From Gnetum montanum (lineage: Eukaryota > Streptophyta > Gnetopsida > Gnetales > Gnetaceae): a DNA stretch of 20,978 nucleotides. Below the pieces are notes generated by a model. It worked only from the letters and a program-made list of their open reading frames with translations, was not told the DNA's origin and made no database searches. The stretch covers positions 1 to 20,978 of the forward strand of contig MNCI01022364.1 in NCBI GenBank assembly GCA_015680685.1. The letters run 5' to 3'. Each line of letters starts with the position of its first letter. Within the stretch, counting starts at the first letter, position 1. A program made the position numbers and the translations under genes. Positions 1 to 10,000 of this stretch are shown piece after piece.

Positions 1-560
1 TCAAGTCCTTTAACCACAAAATTCACAAGGGACTTCATGCAATTGAGATTTAGAACTCCATTCCACCTTCTCTCTCATCCACCAATGCTTTCTACTTTTC
101 ACCTCATTATTAGTTTCCATGTCTTGTTCAATATCTTACTTTGACATGTCAAAATTCTTAAGTAGGTTCTTCTATATTAGGACTTTAACTATTCCATAAT
201 CATTAATCAACCATGGGATCCATGGACTTCTTACTTTGAGGATATGCAAGGAAAAAAAGAGCATGAGCTTGCTATGGGAAGGACCCACTTGATTATCTCT
301 TGGTTGGATTAGTTAACTTCCTTATCTTTAAGCATTTCCAAAATTAAACCTTCCACATGCCCCATCAATCACATCCAACTTTCTGCTCCTTAATGGTATT
401 TTTCCAACAAAATCTCATTTTCTACTTTTGTGAATAATCTAAGCCCTCTTCAAGTATTTCATCATGTTCATGACTTTTCTAGCTCTCTAAGGATCCCAAT
501 TCAAGCTTAAACTCTTTGTATTTTTTCAAATTTTCAAAGTAAAAAACTTTTCTCTATAGA
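1..560 (+). repeat. Spacer upstream of the coiled-coil ORF promoter (copy A)
   Basis: This is non-coding DNA homologous to the minus strand of about 18240-18790. Shared landmarks include a GGGATCCATGGACTTCTTA-like stretch near 213-232 (GGGGTCCATAGACTTCTTA in the other copy), GGACCCACTTG at about 281-291, and TCATCATGTTCATGA near 460. Conservation over more than 500 bases without any readable ORF suggests that it belongs to the element, as promoter-proximal spacer between pol and the 3' ORF, rather than to host flank. No gene is seen in it. Confidence 0.65.
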
Positions 561-700
561 CTCTAGCAATGGAACCTTGTCAATGGAGGGGACGTGTAGA
601 TGAGACCTTGTCAATGGGACTCCATTGATGCAAGGAAAAAAATTTCTATATATACCCAATGGTCCTTAACATATTTTTCACATTTTTTCTCAAACAAGGA
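560..700 (+). promoter_or_regulatory. Internal promoter of copy A with TATA box
   Basis: A TATATATA run lies at 647-654. Just upstream, 570-630, are repeated CTTGTCAATGG and CCATTGATG elements, which contain the GTCAA core (TTGAC on the other strand, the WRKY W-box core). Copy B has TATATAAATA at the same place (18140-18131, minus) with even more TTGAC/GTCAA cores upstream. A TATA match alone means little in AT-rich DNA; conservation between two diverged copies and the splice donor about 150 bases downstream are the real support. Transcription would start near 675-690 by usual plant spacing, which is inference. Confidence 0.55.
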
Positions 701-801
701 GGGAGTTTTTGAATTTTCCATAGCCCAAAACCTTCTAAGAGCCATAACTTCCAAGTCATTTTTCTGATTCACTCTATTCTTTAGTCTCGTAGCTACTAGA
801 G

Positions 802-1091
802 GTAAGCTCTTTGTCATAAAGGCCACAAACCTTAGGTTTGTGATAGAAACTTTTTCTAACTCCCAAAAATGTTTAACTAAGAAACTAACATCAAAACATC
901 AATTTTTGAAAGTTAAACCAATCCAACAAGATCTGGTGACATTCTAAATTAAATAACATTAGAATAATATTAAAATAATCAATCTACGATGGTCATAACT
1001 TAGGCTAAGTGTAACTGCCCAATGAAATAAGGTACTTAAATGCTAAAAATTACACATTGTATGATAATCCTTGGTTATGATGTGACCATAG
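802..1091 (+). other. 5'UTR intron of the copy A ORF
   Basis: The donor reads GAG/GTAAGC at 802 and the acceptor CATAG/ATGGCACC at 1091, so the start codon is the first codon of exon 2. Both junctions are present in copy B (17981 and 17663, minus strand), where donor and ATG are likewise conserved although the intron interior has drifted. The intron is 290 nt here and 319 nt in copy B. The upstream exon (about 680-801) keeps the run GTAGCTACTAGAG unchanged in both copies. The sequence shows the junctions; that they were used is inferred. Confidence 0.65.
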
Positions 1092-3627
1092 ATGGCACCT
1101 AAAGGAAAGCATGCATAAGAAGGAGGACCATCCCAACCAAGGGACAAATGGATAAGAACTAAAAGAGGCCAAGAATAGGCTCATGAGTAAGTAGTTGAAA
1201 CCCATGTGATAAGACCCCTTCAGGAGAAGCCCAAAGTGGAATCAATTATGAAGATTCCTAAAGAAGTGGTTGCAATTGAGCAGTCACACTGAGATGAGGC
1301 ACCAAGGCCAACATCAAGCCTTGAGGTCATCCTAACAAATGCTTATCTTAACCTAATCAAATCTAAGGAGGTCTAGAAATTTGTGCTTTAAGATTTAAAC
1401 TTTGAACCTTTATTGGAGTTTGCTTCTCGAACTGTCAAGACATAATTGCAAAACTCTTTCATGTGGCCCATCATTACTTCTAGTATGGAGTGGTACATGG
1501 GAGAGATCTACCTCCTCTAAAACAACAAGCAAGCCAGTTCAATGGTCATAATTTAGAACATTTTATGTGCTACTTAGTAAAATCAATTTCAAATGCCCTT
1601 AGGTTGCCAAAGATTATGGCCAATCTTGCAGAAATTCCAATGCAGGAAAATCCTAGCATCAAGAAAAAATGGACATAATGATGTTATAGAGTTAACCACA
1701 AGGATTCACTCACCATGAAAGAACATGCATACTTCAAGATTGCAGCCTTTCATGTCAATCCAATGGTAAGGCCAAGTAAAGTCATAGCCTTCTCCACCTA
1801 TATGTGTATCGCTCTAAGTGTAAGATTCCCAGTCAACCTTCCACAGCTAATCTATCTTGAGATAGAGAAGCGATTCAAGAAGAAAAAACATGGAAGAAAG
1901 GCACTAGCCTTTTTGTGCCTCATTAGAAGATTATGCAAGAGGGGAGGCATAGCATGCTACAAAAATGACACCGTTCAACATGTGCAATCACCTCTTGGAT
2001 GGAAATGATGAAGGACAATGTTCCTGCCAAAGTCATTCAAGGAGAGGAGTAACAACCACCACTTCCATCACCCACTCATGAAACAACATTGGAGATCCAT
2101 GATGCCATTGAATGCATGTGCAAACTCTAAGAGTAGCTCTTGCAATAGTAGTAGTAGTAAGTAGGAACAAGTGGTGGTGATCCATTTATGTACATCTCTG
2201 ACAGTAGCAACTTTTGCACTCAGAGATATGCAAACATTTGTATGAACTCTCAGCATCCAATTAAGTGTATGCTAGCATGAAGAATTGCTAGACTAACTGG
2301 TGGGAATTGGGCAACCAATTCTGAATGTCTTTTACGTTCTAGATACCATCACTACAACCTAGTTAGAGTTGCTAGAATCAAGAGGTAAGTGCATCATAAT
2401 AGAGGAGCAACTTAAAATAACTAGGGTTGAAAAGCAAATCTTACCTACAAAAGTTGTCAATATGAGAGCTCAGATTGCTAATCTTACATTTCTCAACCAA
2501 GAACTCACAACAGATAAAGCTTTTCAACATCCTCAAAAGCATCTTAGAGAGGTTGAGAATGCCAAGGAGATGGTGATCTTTGACTAGTCCTTGGCCAATG
2601 CCACAACGTATAACATCCAGAAGGACTTGGTTTAGACTCATTGTGAGAATGAGATATTGATTGCAAAAAACATCACCTATGGAATGTTGATGCACAGAAG
2701 CAGTATATGTCAAAATTCACCCATCAACAATAGGATTAACTAGCTAGTGTGAACATATAATTGAGGAGATTGGTAGCAAAAAATTGAAACCTCTACATGA
2801 AGGAAGTCTATGCCTTATAATAAAATCTGCAACTAAGATTCCCACCTAGAAGAATGAGGTCCTAAAGTTTAAAAAAGTGAAGAATCACTATAGGGACCAA
2901 GTGGGATTGCAAAAAGAAATCAATGAGAAAGAAATCCAATTAGCAAAGACAAAAGTCAATGAAGCCCTTGAGCAAGGAGATGAAGTATGGAAGCCTATCT
3001 TTGATGGGTTGAACACAAAAAAAAAGGCTAAAATCTACCTAAAAGAGCTACAAATTGAGGAGATGACTAAGTATATTGAGCTTGCTAATCTTTACTATGT
3101 AAACCTGGTAATGCTAACTACCAAAAGGCCATGGTCAAAGGTTGGATAGCTTGTACTTGTTGTACAAGGAAGAGTTCAAACACCATAAGGAGACCAAGTA
3201 GAAGCTTGAGATAATAAATGCAAAACTTGAGGTTCTCAAGATAAACTGCACTAATCAAAAATCAACTATTGAGAACCTAGCCAAAAGGATGAAAGACTAC
3301 CAAGAGCTGCAAAATGCATTCAGAGCATTCAGCATTGAATGTAAATAGTTTGTTGTCTAGTTCATAAATGTGAAGGAGCTATTCCCAATAATGTCCTATC
3401 CAAGGGATATTCCCATTCTGGCCCACATTGATAATGCATTATGGATTGTGAATGATTCCTAGAGTAAGGAGGAGAAGATGAAGACATTGTTGAATGCCTT
3501 CTATCTTCCACCAAAAGTTGCAATTGTGGCTAGACAACCACAACAACCACCTCAACCACTACGTGCACCTGAAGCAAGACAAGATCCTTTGAAACCCTAG
3601 GAGCCTCCACTTCCTGGGACCATTTGA
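1092..3627 (+). pseudogene. Broken 3' ORF of the Athila-like element: globular domain plus coiled coil (copy A)
   Basis: The ORF begins at the ATG fused to the splice acceptor and ends at TGA 3625-3627 after a Pro/Gln-rich tail. It carries many in-frame stops and a few frame changes, so it is dead. The best domain lies at 1715-2008: a PSKVIAF motif, then RFPVNLPQLIYLEIEKRF, a Lys-rich loop, LIRRLCKR and CYKNDT. Copy B shows the same pattern. The layout (NLPQL...I...LPFP.LI..LC) recalls the 'putative plant transposon protein' and Athila env-like families as I remember them; I could not search for this. A Pro-rich linker and a glutamine run follow, then about 400 residues of heptad-like coiled coil (2369-3340; for example 2877-3149 is readable). 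No signal peptide or membrane segment is evident, unusual for an env-like protein. It is homologous to 17662-14816. Confidence 0.7.
2140..2163 (+). repeat. Former glutamine run converted to TAG codons
   Basis: In the ORF frame, after TTG CAA, there are four TAG codons and one TAA in a row (2146-2160), followed by GTA. At the matching place copy B reads CAA CAA CAA GAG TAA CAA. The simplest reading is a CAG/CAA polyglutamine tract whose first cytosines have all become T. Confidence 0.7.
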
Positions 3628-3845
3628 ACTTGTTCATCATCTTCATGCGATTCAAGGATTTATGTCTATCAGTTTTTTCTTGGTATTCAATTTTTTTGTC
3701 CTAAACACCAAAATTTTGTAATGATTATAAACCATCCTCTTGGGCTCTCAATTTTTGTTATGTTTGTTTGATGTGTTTATAGTTAGTTAATAATCCCATA
3801 TCTTTCTAAAATTTATAAGGAACTTGAGGATGAGTTTTCAATCAA

Positions 3846-3856
3846 TCATGGGGATA
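3846..3856 (+). other. Polypurine tract of copy A
   Basis: The sequence ATCATGGGGATA directly precedes TGATGAGTCA. Copy B has TGTGGGGGTA before the same TGATGAGTCA. A short G-rich tract next to the TG that opens an LTR is the plus-strand primer site of LTR retrotransposons. The stretch just before it, CTTGAGGATGAGTTTTCA, is also shared by the two copies. Confidence 0.65.
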
Positions 3857-4522
3857 TGATGAGTCAACTGGTGGGTCATGTCAATGGGATGCCATCAACA
3901 TAATCTCATCAATGTAATCCTATCAACATAGGGTTTGACCTATTGACATGTACCCATCAATGGAGCACCCTATTTCTACCTATAAATATGCATCTACTTG
4001 TTGTTTTTATGACATTTCTTTCATAGTTGTAGTGAATTACTTGGAATTTTTCCTCTCATAAGTTAGAATATTTTTTGTGTGCCTATAGTAGGAGTCAAAG
4101 AGGGTACAGATCTTTATTCAAGCACTATTGTACCTGAGCACTTTAGTGTAGATGGTAATAAAGATGAGCTTTTCTAATAAACCTTGCAACACTTGGACTA
4201 GATTACTTGTTTCAAAATTTACTTTAATGTTTTTAAGTAATTAATTAATATAGGTTTAATACCAAACATGGATATGACCACTTCGAGCATATGCTTGACA
4301 CTTGGTAATCCCAATAATGATTAACATTTGGTAATCCAATAGTGTTATCATGTGTTTAGGATGTGTACAGTAAGTGTAAATGGATGCTTATGTTAGGATT
4401 AGTTAAGAATTAGCTAGTTACTAGATTAATTTAGTAATTAAATACTTTATTCTTTATTCTTGTTCTTAGGTGATATAAATCATAAAAGATAAAAATGATA
4501 AAAATCATATGCCTCGGTTACA
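3857..4522 (+). mobile_element. 3' LTR of copy A
   Basis: It starts with TGATGAGTCA after the polypurine tract. It holds TATAAATA at 3981-3988, AATAAA at 4157-4162 and again at 4176-4181, and stretches shared with 14592-13912, such as AGATCTTTATTCAAGCA, AAACCTTGCA and AATGATAAAAATCAT. The right end is approximate: homology fades after 4507, and CA pairs that could close the LTR occur at 4506-4507 and 4521-4522. Upstream of its TATA box there are at least four TTGAC/GTCAA cores between 3863 and 3947. No primer binding site follows, which agrees with a 3' rather than a 5' LTR. Confidence 0.65.
3863..3988 (+). promoter_or_regulatory. LTR U3 promoter: W-box-like cluster and TATA box
   Basis: GTCAA occurs at 3863-3867 and 3880-3884, TTGACC at 3935-3940 and TTGAC at 3943-3947, followed by TATAAATA at 3981-3988. 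Several near-matches (CATCAAC, CATCAATG) lie between. TTGAC is the core of the W-box bound by plant WRKY factors. The copy B LTR has the same kind of cluster upstream of its own TATA box. Confidence 0.45.
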
Positions 4523-4932
4523 CTTAATCATACCATTGCATTTCACAATTGGAACTAGGAAGACAATGATGACAATGGTTAGTTTCACCTACTAGAACCA
4601 ATGTACTTAGAAACCTAAAGTCTTTGGAATTTGACCAATTACTGAGTGAACACTAGTGATTCGTATGTTTGGACGTATTGTATACTCATCGCTCATCAAT
4701 TGTAGACAAGCATTGGGACATGGCAGCCCAAGCTACTATAAAGTAGAAAGCACAAAGACATGCAGCTGTTGTAGTAAGAGAGGAACAAAGGCATGCAGAG
4801 AAGGTTTTCTTATAGCAACAGGAGGCTCAAGGATTCACCAATGAGATATAGATGATCTAGACATCTTATTTGACGAGGTAGTACCTAGTACATCCCTTAT
4901 TATCATCCCAGAGGAAGAATAGAAGGAGCCAA

Positions 4933-5021
4933 GTATGCACATGTCTTCATGCTTTTCATTATATCCTATTGTTTTATGTTTGGATTTCATCCCAACTATT
5001 TGATGACTTTTATGCTTATAG
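4933..5021 (+). other. Intron 1 with tandem acceptor
   Basis: The donor is CCAA/GTATGC. The acceptor region reads TTATAGTAG, so either AG (5021 or 5024) could be used, and both keep the frame into VPEPLVQVP. The interior is T-rich, as in plant introns. Confidence 0.5.
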
Positions 5022-5162
5022 TAGTTCCTGAGCCACTAGTGCAAGTTCCTATCCTTAAGTTTCATGAAAAATCATGGGTAGACGTCCCAAACAAGGTGGA
5101 GCTCATGTGTGAGATGGCCAAGAACATCATCAATTGGTTGCAACAAGTTGCACCTGAGATAG

Positions 5163-5276
5163 GTAAGAAATTTGTTTTCTATGTTTTAGTCCCTTTTCTA
5201 TATCACATGTTATGTTTAAGTTATGACTATCTTAGTTTGTAAACTATATTTATGGTTTTATTTTATGATTATGTAG
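5163..5276 (+). other. Intron 2, phase 1
   Basis: The donor AG/GTAAGA is a strong match to the plant consensus, and the acceptor is TTATGTAG/TTTC. The 114-nt interior is very T-rich (TTTTATTTTATG near its end). The exon 2 frame (ending PEI) runs on into the exon 3 frame without a shift. Confidence 0.6.
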
Positions 5277-6111
5277 TTTCTTCTATGGAGTAGGACCCCA
5301 TCCGACACATGGAGATTGACTTCTTACTAAAGCTTCCCTCTAATGTCTCTAGTGTATCCTTGAAGTTGTACAAGACTACTACTAATCTAGCAATGTCATG
5401 TGCAAAATCTTCATGGAGGTTGGAGAGGTCCAATGAATCCCTATAGGAATAGGTTGTTGTCTTGAGGGAAAAAAACTTAATTATAGGAGGAAGTGATCAA
5501 AGAAATCTAGGATCATAAGGCCTTTGTGGAAGCCCAAGTGGCTAACTCAGGGAAATTGCAAACTAAAGAGATCACATGGACCCACTATTGCCATGCCATC
5601 TGGGACAAGGTAGCACTCTCACAAGAGATGGACAAGTAGTAGATGTAGATGGATCTCATCTCCCAAAAGGTTGAGGATTGGAAAGATTATTATGCTTGTG
5701 TCCTAGAATGGGATAGGACACAAAAGGACCATATGTGATAGTACAAGGCTAATTATGAGCCCTACTTAAAGTGGTTTAAAGAGGAGTCAGTTGAACGGTG
5801 TAAGAGAGAGCTACTCATTCAAGGGATCCAAGTAGAGAGTGCCTATTAGCTCTTTGAGAGTACTCTCATGGTGGAGAAATCCCTTACTCCTCAGATTAAC
5901 ACTATTGCACGTGAGACCTTTGTAGCTACTATTACCCAGGAGACACCTACTTGAACCATAGTACACAATACTAGAATCCTCTCTTGTGTTGATCTTGGGG
6001 ATATTGACTAGGCCAATATGATGGAGGACTAGATTCTCCATCATTTGAAGGATAGCCTTCCACATCTATCCATAGAAGTCATGGAACCAAAGTCCCCATA
6101 GGTTTGACGTA

Positions 6112-6203
6112 TTCCATGTTTTAGTTTTGTTTTAAGTTATGGTTTTGTTTAAGTTATAGTTTTTTGGTTGTTGGTTACTAGTTGGCTATGTGTTGCATTT
6201 CAG
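6112..6203 (+). other. Intron 3, phase 0
   Basis: The donor is CCATAG/GTTTGA and the acceptor TTGCATTTCAG/GCATC. The 92-nt interior is T-rich. The last codon before the donor is TAG, probably a decayed CAG, and the next exon reads ASRDISNTNDLGG in frame. Confidence 0.55.
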
Positions 6204-6361
6204 GCATCAAGAGACATTAGCAACACTAACGATTTGGGTGGGGATGACCCACCACTTCCTCCTCCAGATGCCCCTTAGCATTCTTCATCTACCTCTTTCA
6301 GCTAGCTAGCTATATTTTCATGTTGATTGGCTATTTTTAGCCAAGACTATGTTACAAATGA

Positions 6362-6386
6362 CTATTATTATTTATTATTATTATTG
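6362..6386. repeat. ATT microsatellite
   Basis: This is a run of TAT/ATT trinucleotides (CTATTATTATTTATTATTA and onward) with one interruption. Confidence 0.85.
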
Positions 6387-6552
6387 ACACTTTTCCCCAC
6401 AATGTGGGCATGGTTATGTATGTTAAAAAAATTTTAAGTTTAACATTTTGGTTTCTTCTTGGTTATATATATTGTTCTAGTGTTATAAACATTGTAAATG
6501 GCTAATAGATGCAATTATAGGCTAAACATAAATAAAATGAAAGAGAAGTTAG

Positions 6553-6658
6553 CTAGTTTTAGGACATGGTAGGCACAAGTTGCAATGTTTTACTAGTTTA
6601 AGGTCATGGCAGGCCATGTTGTGTTATGGTTACATTGCTAATTTAAGGCCATGGTGGG
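6553..6658 (+). repeat. Triplicated CTAGTTTAAGGNCATGG motif
   Basis: There are three imperfect copies: CTAGTTTTAGGACATGGTAG at 6553, CTAGTTTAAGGTCATGGCAG at 6593 and CTAATTTAAGGCCATGGTGG at 6638. They are spaced about 40 and 45 bases apart. The function is unknown; it may be the remnant of a short tandem array. Confidence 0.6.
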
Positions 6659-6945
6659 ATGTGTTGAAAAGAAAATCATATTTTTTGGGTGATTTTTTCT
6701 ATTTAAATATTTTTATGGTTTTTTTAGTTTATATCATGGTTAAAAAGTAAAGTAAAGAAAGAAATCATGCCATAATAAATAGAAATGTAAATAAAATAAA
6801 CTTCTAGCCTATATGCATAAAAGTAGAATAAAACATAGAAAAAGGCACAACTAGTCAACACAGAGAAAACATAAGCTAAATGGTTATGGTACACATGGTT
6901 ATAAATGTTACAAGGGTGTAGCATGGAAGAAAAGGAATGCATGTT

Positions 6946-7010
6946 ACTTGTGTAGACTCTTCCTAATTTTTGAAAGGTTATAAAATGTATAACACCTATT
7001 CTACACAAGT
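6946..7010. repeat. 11-bp inverted repeat beside a splice donor
   Basis: ACTTGTGTAGA at 6946-6956 and its exact complement at 7000-7010 enclose 43 bases. The right arm ends five bases from the GTAAGT donor (7020-7015, minus strand), so an RNA stem could form just inside the intron. Confidence 0.6.
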
Positions 7011-7014
7011 GTGT

Positions 7015-7021
7015 ACTTACC
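7015..7021 (-). other. Splice donor after the protease domain
   Basis: On the minus strand the coding frame of the protease region runs on to an AATG/GTAAGT junction at 7021/7020. Ogre elements are known for an intron between protease and reverse transcriptase, which is the position seen here. The acceptor and the RT are not found in this window. Confidence 0.5.
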
Positions 7022-10000
7022 ATTCCCTTCATTGATGATGTTGATTTCATCCCATGACACATTCCATTGTCTATCATTATCATTCTTAGTTTGCTCCTCT
7101 CTCTCAGGTTGATGGACTTCGTGACCAGGAGTTTTCTCTTGAAAGCTCCACTTTGGACCCCAAATCTATGTCCACATTGTTGATAGCTAGGTGAATTACA
7201 TTATCACTATGAATGACAATTTCACCTCCCTCATAAGGAAGGTGCATCTCTTGGTGGATAGGTAAAGACATGGTTTGCAATTAAGCCAACCAAAGTCTTC
7301 CTATGATAAAGTTAAATCCTAGCGTCTCCTCCACCACCAAGAAATTGATGGTTGTGTAGAATTGCTTCCCGACTACAAAGTCCAAGGAGATAGACCCCTT
7401 GAAAGAAATCCTTGAGTCATTGAAAGACTTGAGAGCTATGATTACTGTAGGCTATATTTGTTCTGTTAAGCCCAAGAATTCAATGATGATACATAGGATG
7501 ATGTTTGTTGTAGCTCCATCATCAACATGCACTCTATGCACCTTAAACTACCTTACCCAAATCATGATAAAAAGAAGAGCCCTAGTCACTTCATCATTTT
7601 GGGGATTAGCCTTGATTTTGCTATTGTAAAATACTAGTGATGTTGAATTTCCTTCCCTTAAGGAGGAAGGAATCATTATTACATGGATAGATTCCTTATT
7701 AGCATGGATGTCCTCACTAACAAGCATGGAATTCAACATCTTGACTAGTGTCTCACAGTGTGTGGTAGAAGTCATGATCAAGTCATACAAGCTTAGAGTT
7801 ATGTTCTTTTACTTGAGTGATTGTTTGACCATATCTATCATGTTGAGGAAGTTCTTATCTTTGTCCATGAGCTTATCACTTTGGTTATGCTTCACTTCCT
7901 CCATGTGCTCAAAAATGGGAACTTTAGCCTTAGGTTATTACGGCCTTTCCTCTTTTTTCTAATTTTGGATTTTGGGATCCTCCTATGATTCACTGGTTGA
8001 GGCATGTTGGGTAGAGGAGGCCATGGGTATAGACAATATGGAAGTGGACATTGGTGGGCCCACTTTTTTCTATGTCTTCATTTACTTGTCACCCTTGTTG
8101 CTAAGATTTTTCTTATGATTCTTCCTTTCCTTGGTTGAACTCTTTCGGTGATTAGTTGTTGGTTGTAAGAAAGAGACAATAGAATTGGCCATCACAAGAG
8201 GTTGTTGTGTCATCATGTTAGTTGGTTGGTCTATTGCTGGTTAGGTTATATTAGGCTAGGATACCCTTATGATAAAAAATTTCCTTAGAGGTACCCATGA
8301 TGGTACTCTCATGACAAAAGGGTATCTTGAGCTGGTGAAAACTAAAGAGGTCCTTTCATTGTAAGGGGGTACCTAGATCATAAAGGATTCCTTCACTAGT
8401 CTTCAATTGTCATCAATGTTGAATGCTAAAACAAAATAAGGGCTATTATTAGCATTTAATGGATCCTTGTACATTTGAATCAACTAATTTTGTGGTCAAA
8501 ATGGATTAGGAGCATCTAAGATTATCTCTTTCCTATCTATCATTTTTCACAATTCATCCTTCAATGTAAGGAAAAAGTTTGTGCCATGATATTAATCTAG
8601 TTTAAAGTACTTAGGCAATTGAGGATCATTCTTTATTGCATAAGTGGGATCTATTACTATTCCGCATAGCCACTCATGCTTCTTTTAAGCAGCTTCAATC
8701 ATTTGTTTTTATTGTATGCACCCACTCTTCAAAAGTTAATCTAATAATTTGGATGGCTTCAAAGGTAATGTAGTGTACTTGCTTTGGTCCTTCCAACCAA
8801 AGTTTGACCTAGTTACAATCAATGTAGTAGTCCCAAAGGTTGATCATTGGTTATCATGGTTATTGGTAAGGGCCTTGGGTGGGTTGGTCCTTGGCCCTTG
8901 GTTAGTGATTTTCACCTCTTTATTTATTATTGTTATGGTTGTGTTGTTTTGTTTATTCTTCTTCTTGTCCCTTCGTGTATGTTGGTTTTTGTATGCTACG
9001 TAGGCTAGGTCATGGCTAGCCTCTACAACATTCTTTATGTTTTTTGTTTGGAAGAATTCTTGACTAAGGAACTGCAAATCAATGTAATAAAGCTTTGGCT
9101 TGATAAAGTTATTAACCATCCCCTTAAATGTAGCCAAAAGGTGTGTTTTAGCTATAGGTTCTGATCTCTTGTTGAGTAGACTGTTCCATCATTGGATGAA
9201 ATTCTGCACCAATTCAAGGGATCCTTGCTTGACCTTCATGAGTTGGTCAAGTGTAGTATCAAGCTTCAAGTTATACTTGAAGCAATTAACAAACTGCACT
9301 ATCAAGTCCTCAAGAGAGGGTAGGGATCTTCTAGGTAAGGCATGGTATCATTCAAGGACATAGGAAAAATCCTCATGATAGTGTCAAACCAAGGGTTCAA
9401 TAGCAAGCACTCAGAGCAAAAGGTCATAAGGTGAGCATTGGAATTACCTTCTCTGTGATACTTACTAAATTGAGGAATAGAGAATGTAGGAGGAAGTGTT
9501 AAGGGTGGGACCATGAGACTAATGGGATAGTCCTGGCAGAAGTCCATGATCTTGACAATTTATGAAGTAGAGACTTTGAGCCTCTTCAACTCCTTCATCG
9601 AGTCCTAGATCATCTAGAAGACTTGATCTAGGTTCTATGATGCCCTTGTTGGCTGTGGAGTTTGGATGAAGGGTTGAGGCATATGTTGTTAGCCTTGTGA
9701 CTAGCTATTGGTTGTAAGACAAAAAGGAATAGTTGCATCATGGTTGTAGTTTGTGAGCCAAACAAGGAAAAATATGTTTATGCTAGTGTCGAAGGCACAA
9801 ATGGGATAAAGAGGGTATGTGCCCCCTAAGTTGCTTAGGGTCCCATGGTGGAACCCACATGGATGATTAGTGGATTTGTGGTGGTGACAACCACCACCAA
9901 TGGCTACACATATTGAGGTTGTGTAACATTGACTAGGTTTGATGCGTGGCTATGACCAGCATGGGATCAACTATAGTAGGATAGGAGGGAGTAGAAGATT

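Larger units (their letters stand above)
1..4522 (+). mobile_element. Copy A: 3' part of an Athila-like Ty3/gypsy element
   Basis: This block aligns by eye along its length with the reverse complement of about 13912-18790 (copy B). The shared order is spacer, TATA box, a leader exon ending at an AG/GTAAGC donor, an intron, an ATG directly at the acceptor, one long broken ORF, a G-rich polypurine tract and an LTR starting TGATGAGTCA. Copy B has integrase further upstream in the same orientation, so the pol part of copy A should lie left of the window. Position 1 is already inside the homology, so the true 5' boundary is not seen. The Athila-like assignment rests on copy B's integrase and on the ORF's position before the 3' LTR; it is an inference. 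The right border is approximate. Confidence 0.75.
4720..6278 (+). pseudogene. Broken four-exon ORF of unknown family
   Basis: Four coding blocks can be read: about 4720-4932, 5022-5162, 5277-6111 and 6204-6278. They are separated by introns with GT...AG ends (4933-5021, 5163-5276, 6112-6203), and joining exons 1-2, 2-3 and 3-4 keeps the frame each time. The start is a guess: ATG at 4720. Exon 1 needs one frame change, and exon 3 changes frame near 5490. Visible features are an acidic stretch (DDLDILFDEVV) in exon 1, a heptad-like region in exon 3, and a Pro-rich end (PPLPPPDAP, then TAG). Interior stops are mostly TAG or TGA. I do not recognise the family. It could be a dead host gene or the 3' ORF of another retroelement, since its coiled-coil and Pro-rich tail recall the copy A ORF without evident sequence similarity. 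Confidence 0.55.
6279..7014. other. AT-rich non-coding stretch
   Basis: No convincing coding sequence is present on either strand. The left part is the likely 3' region of the four-exon ORF. The right part, read on the minus strand, follows the splice donor at 7020 and would be intron of the Ogre-like element. Reverse transcriptase, expected beyond such an intron, is not found, so a breakpoint must lie somewhere in this stretch. Confidence 0.5.

Noticed and set aside
1-800. Region 1-800 as the 5' LTR of copy A
   Set aside because: It does not match the LTR at 3857 downstream of the TATA box, and the same region in copy B follows integrase, so it is internal.
611-826. Open frame on the minus strand, similar to a plus-strand frame at 17888-18208
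   Set aside because: The similarity is real but comes from the inverted element leaders (TATA to splice donor). It is antisense to the proposed transcript, and no coding family is recognised.
3857-4522. 5' LTR of a downstream element that includes the four-exon ORF
   Set aside because: No primer binding site follows, a G-rich polypurine tract precedes it, and it sits at the end of the ORF shared with copy B, so a 3' LTR fits better.
9263-9283. Perfect palindrome GCTTCAAGT-TAT-ACTTGAAGC
   Set aside because: It lies within the gag coding region (FKYNL) and probably reflects codon choice; it is not repeated elsewhere.
8844-9363. Plus-strand frames at 8749-9003 and 9100-9363
   Set aside because: They are shadows of the minus-strand gag, whose motifs are recognisable while theirs are not.
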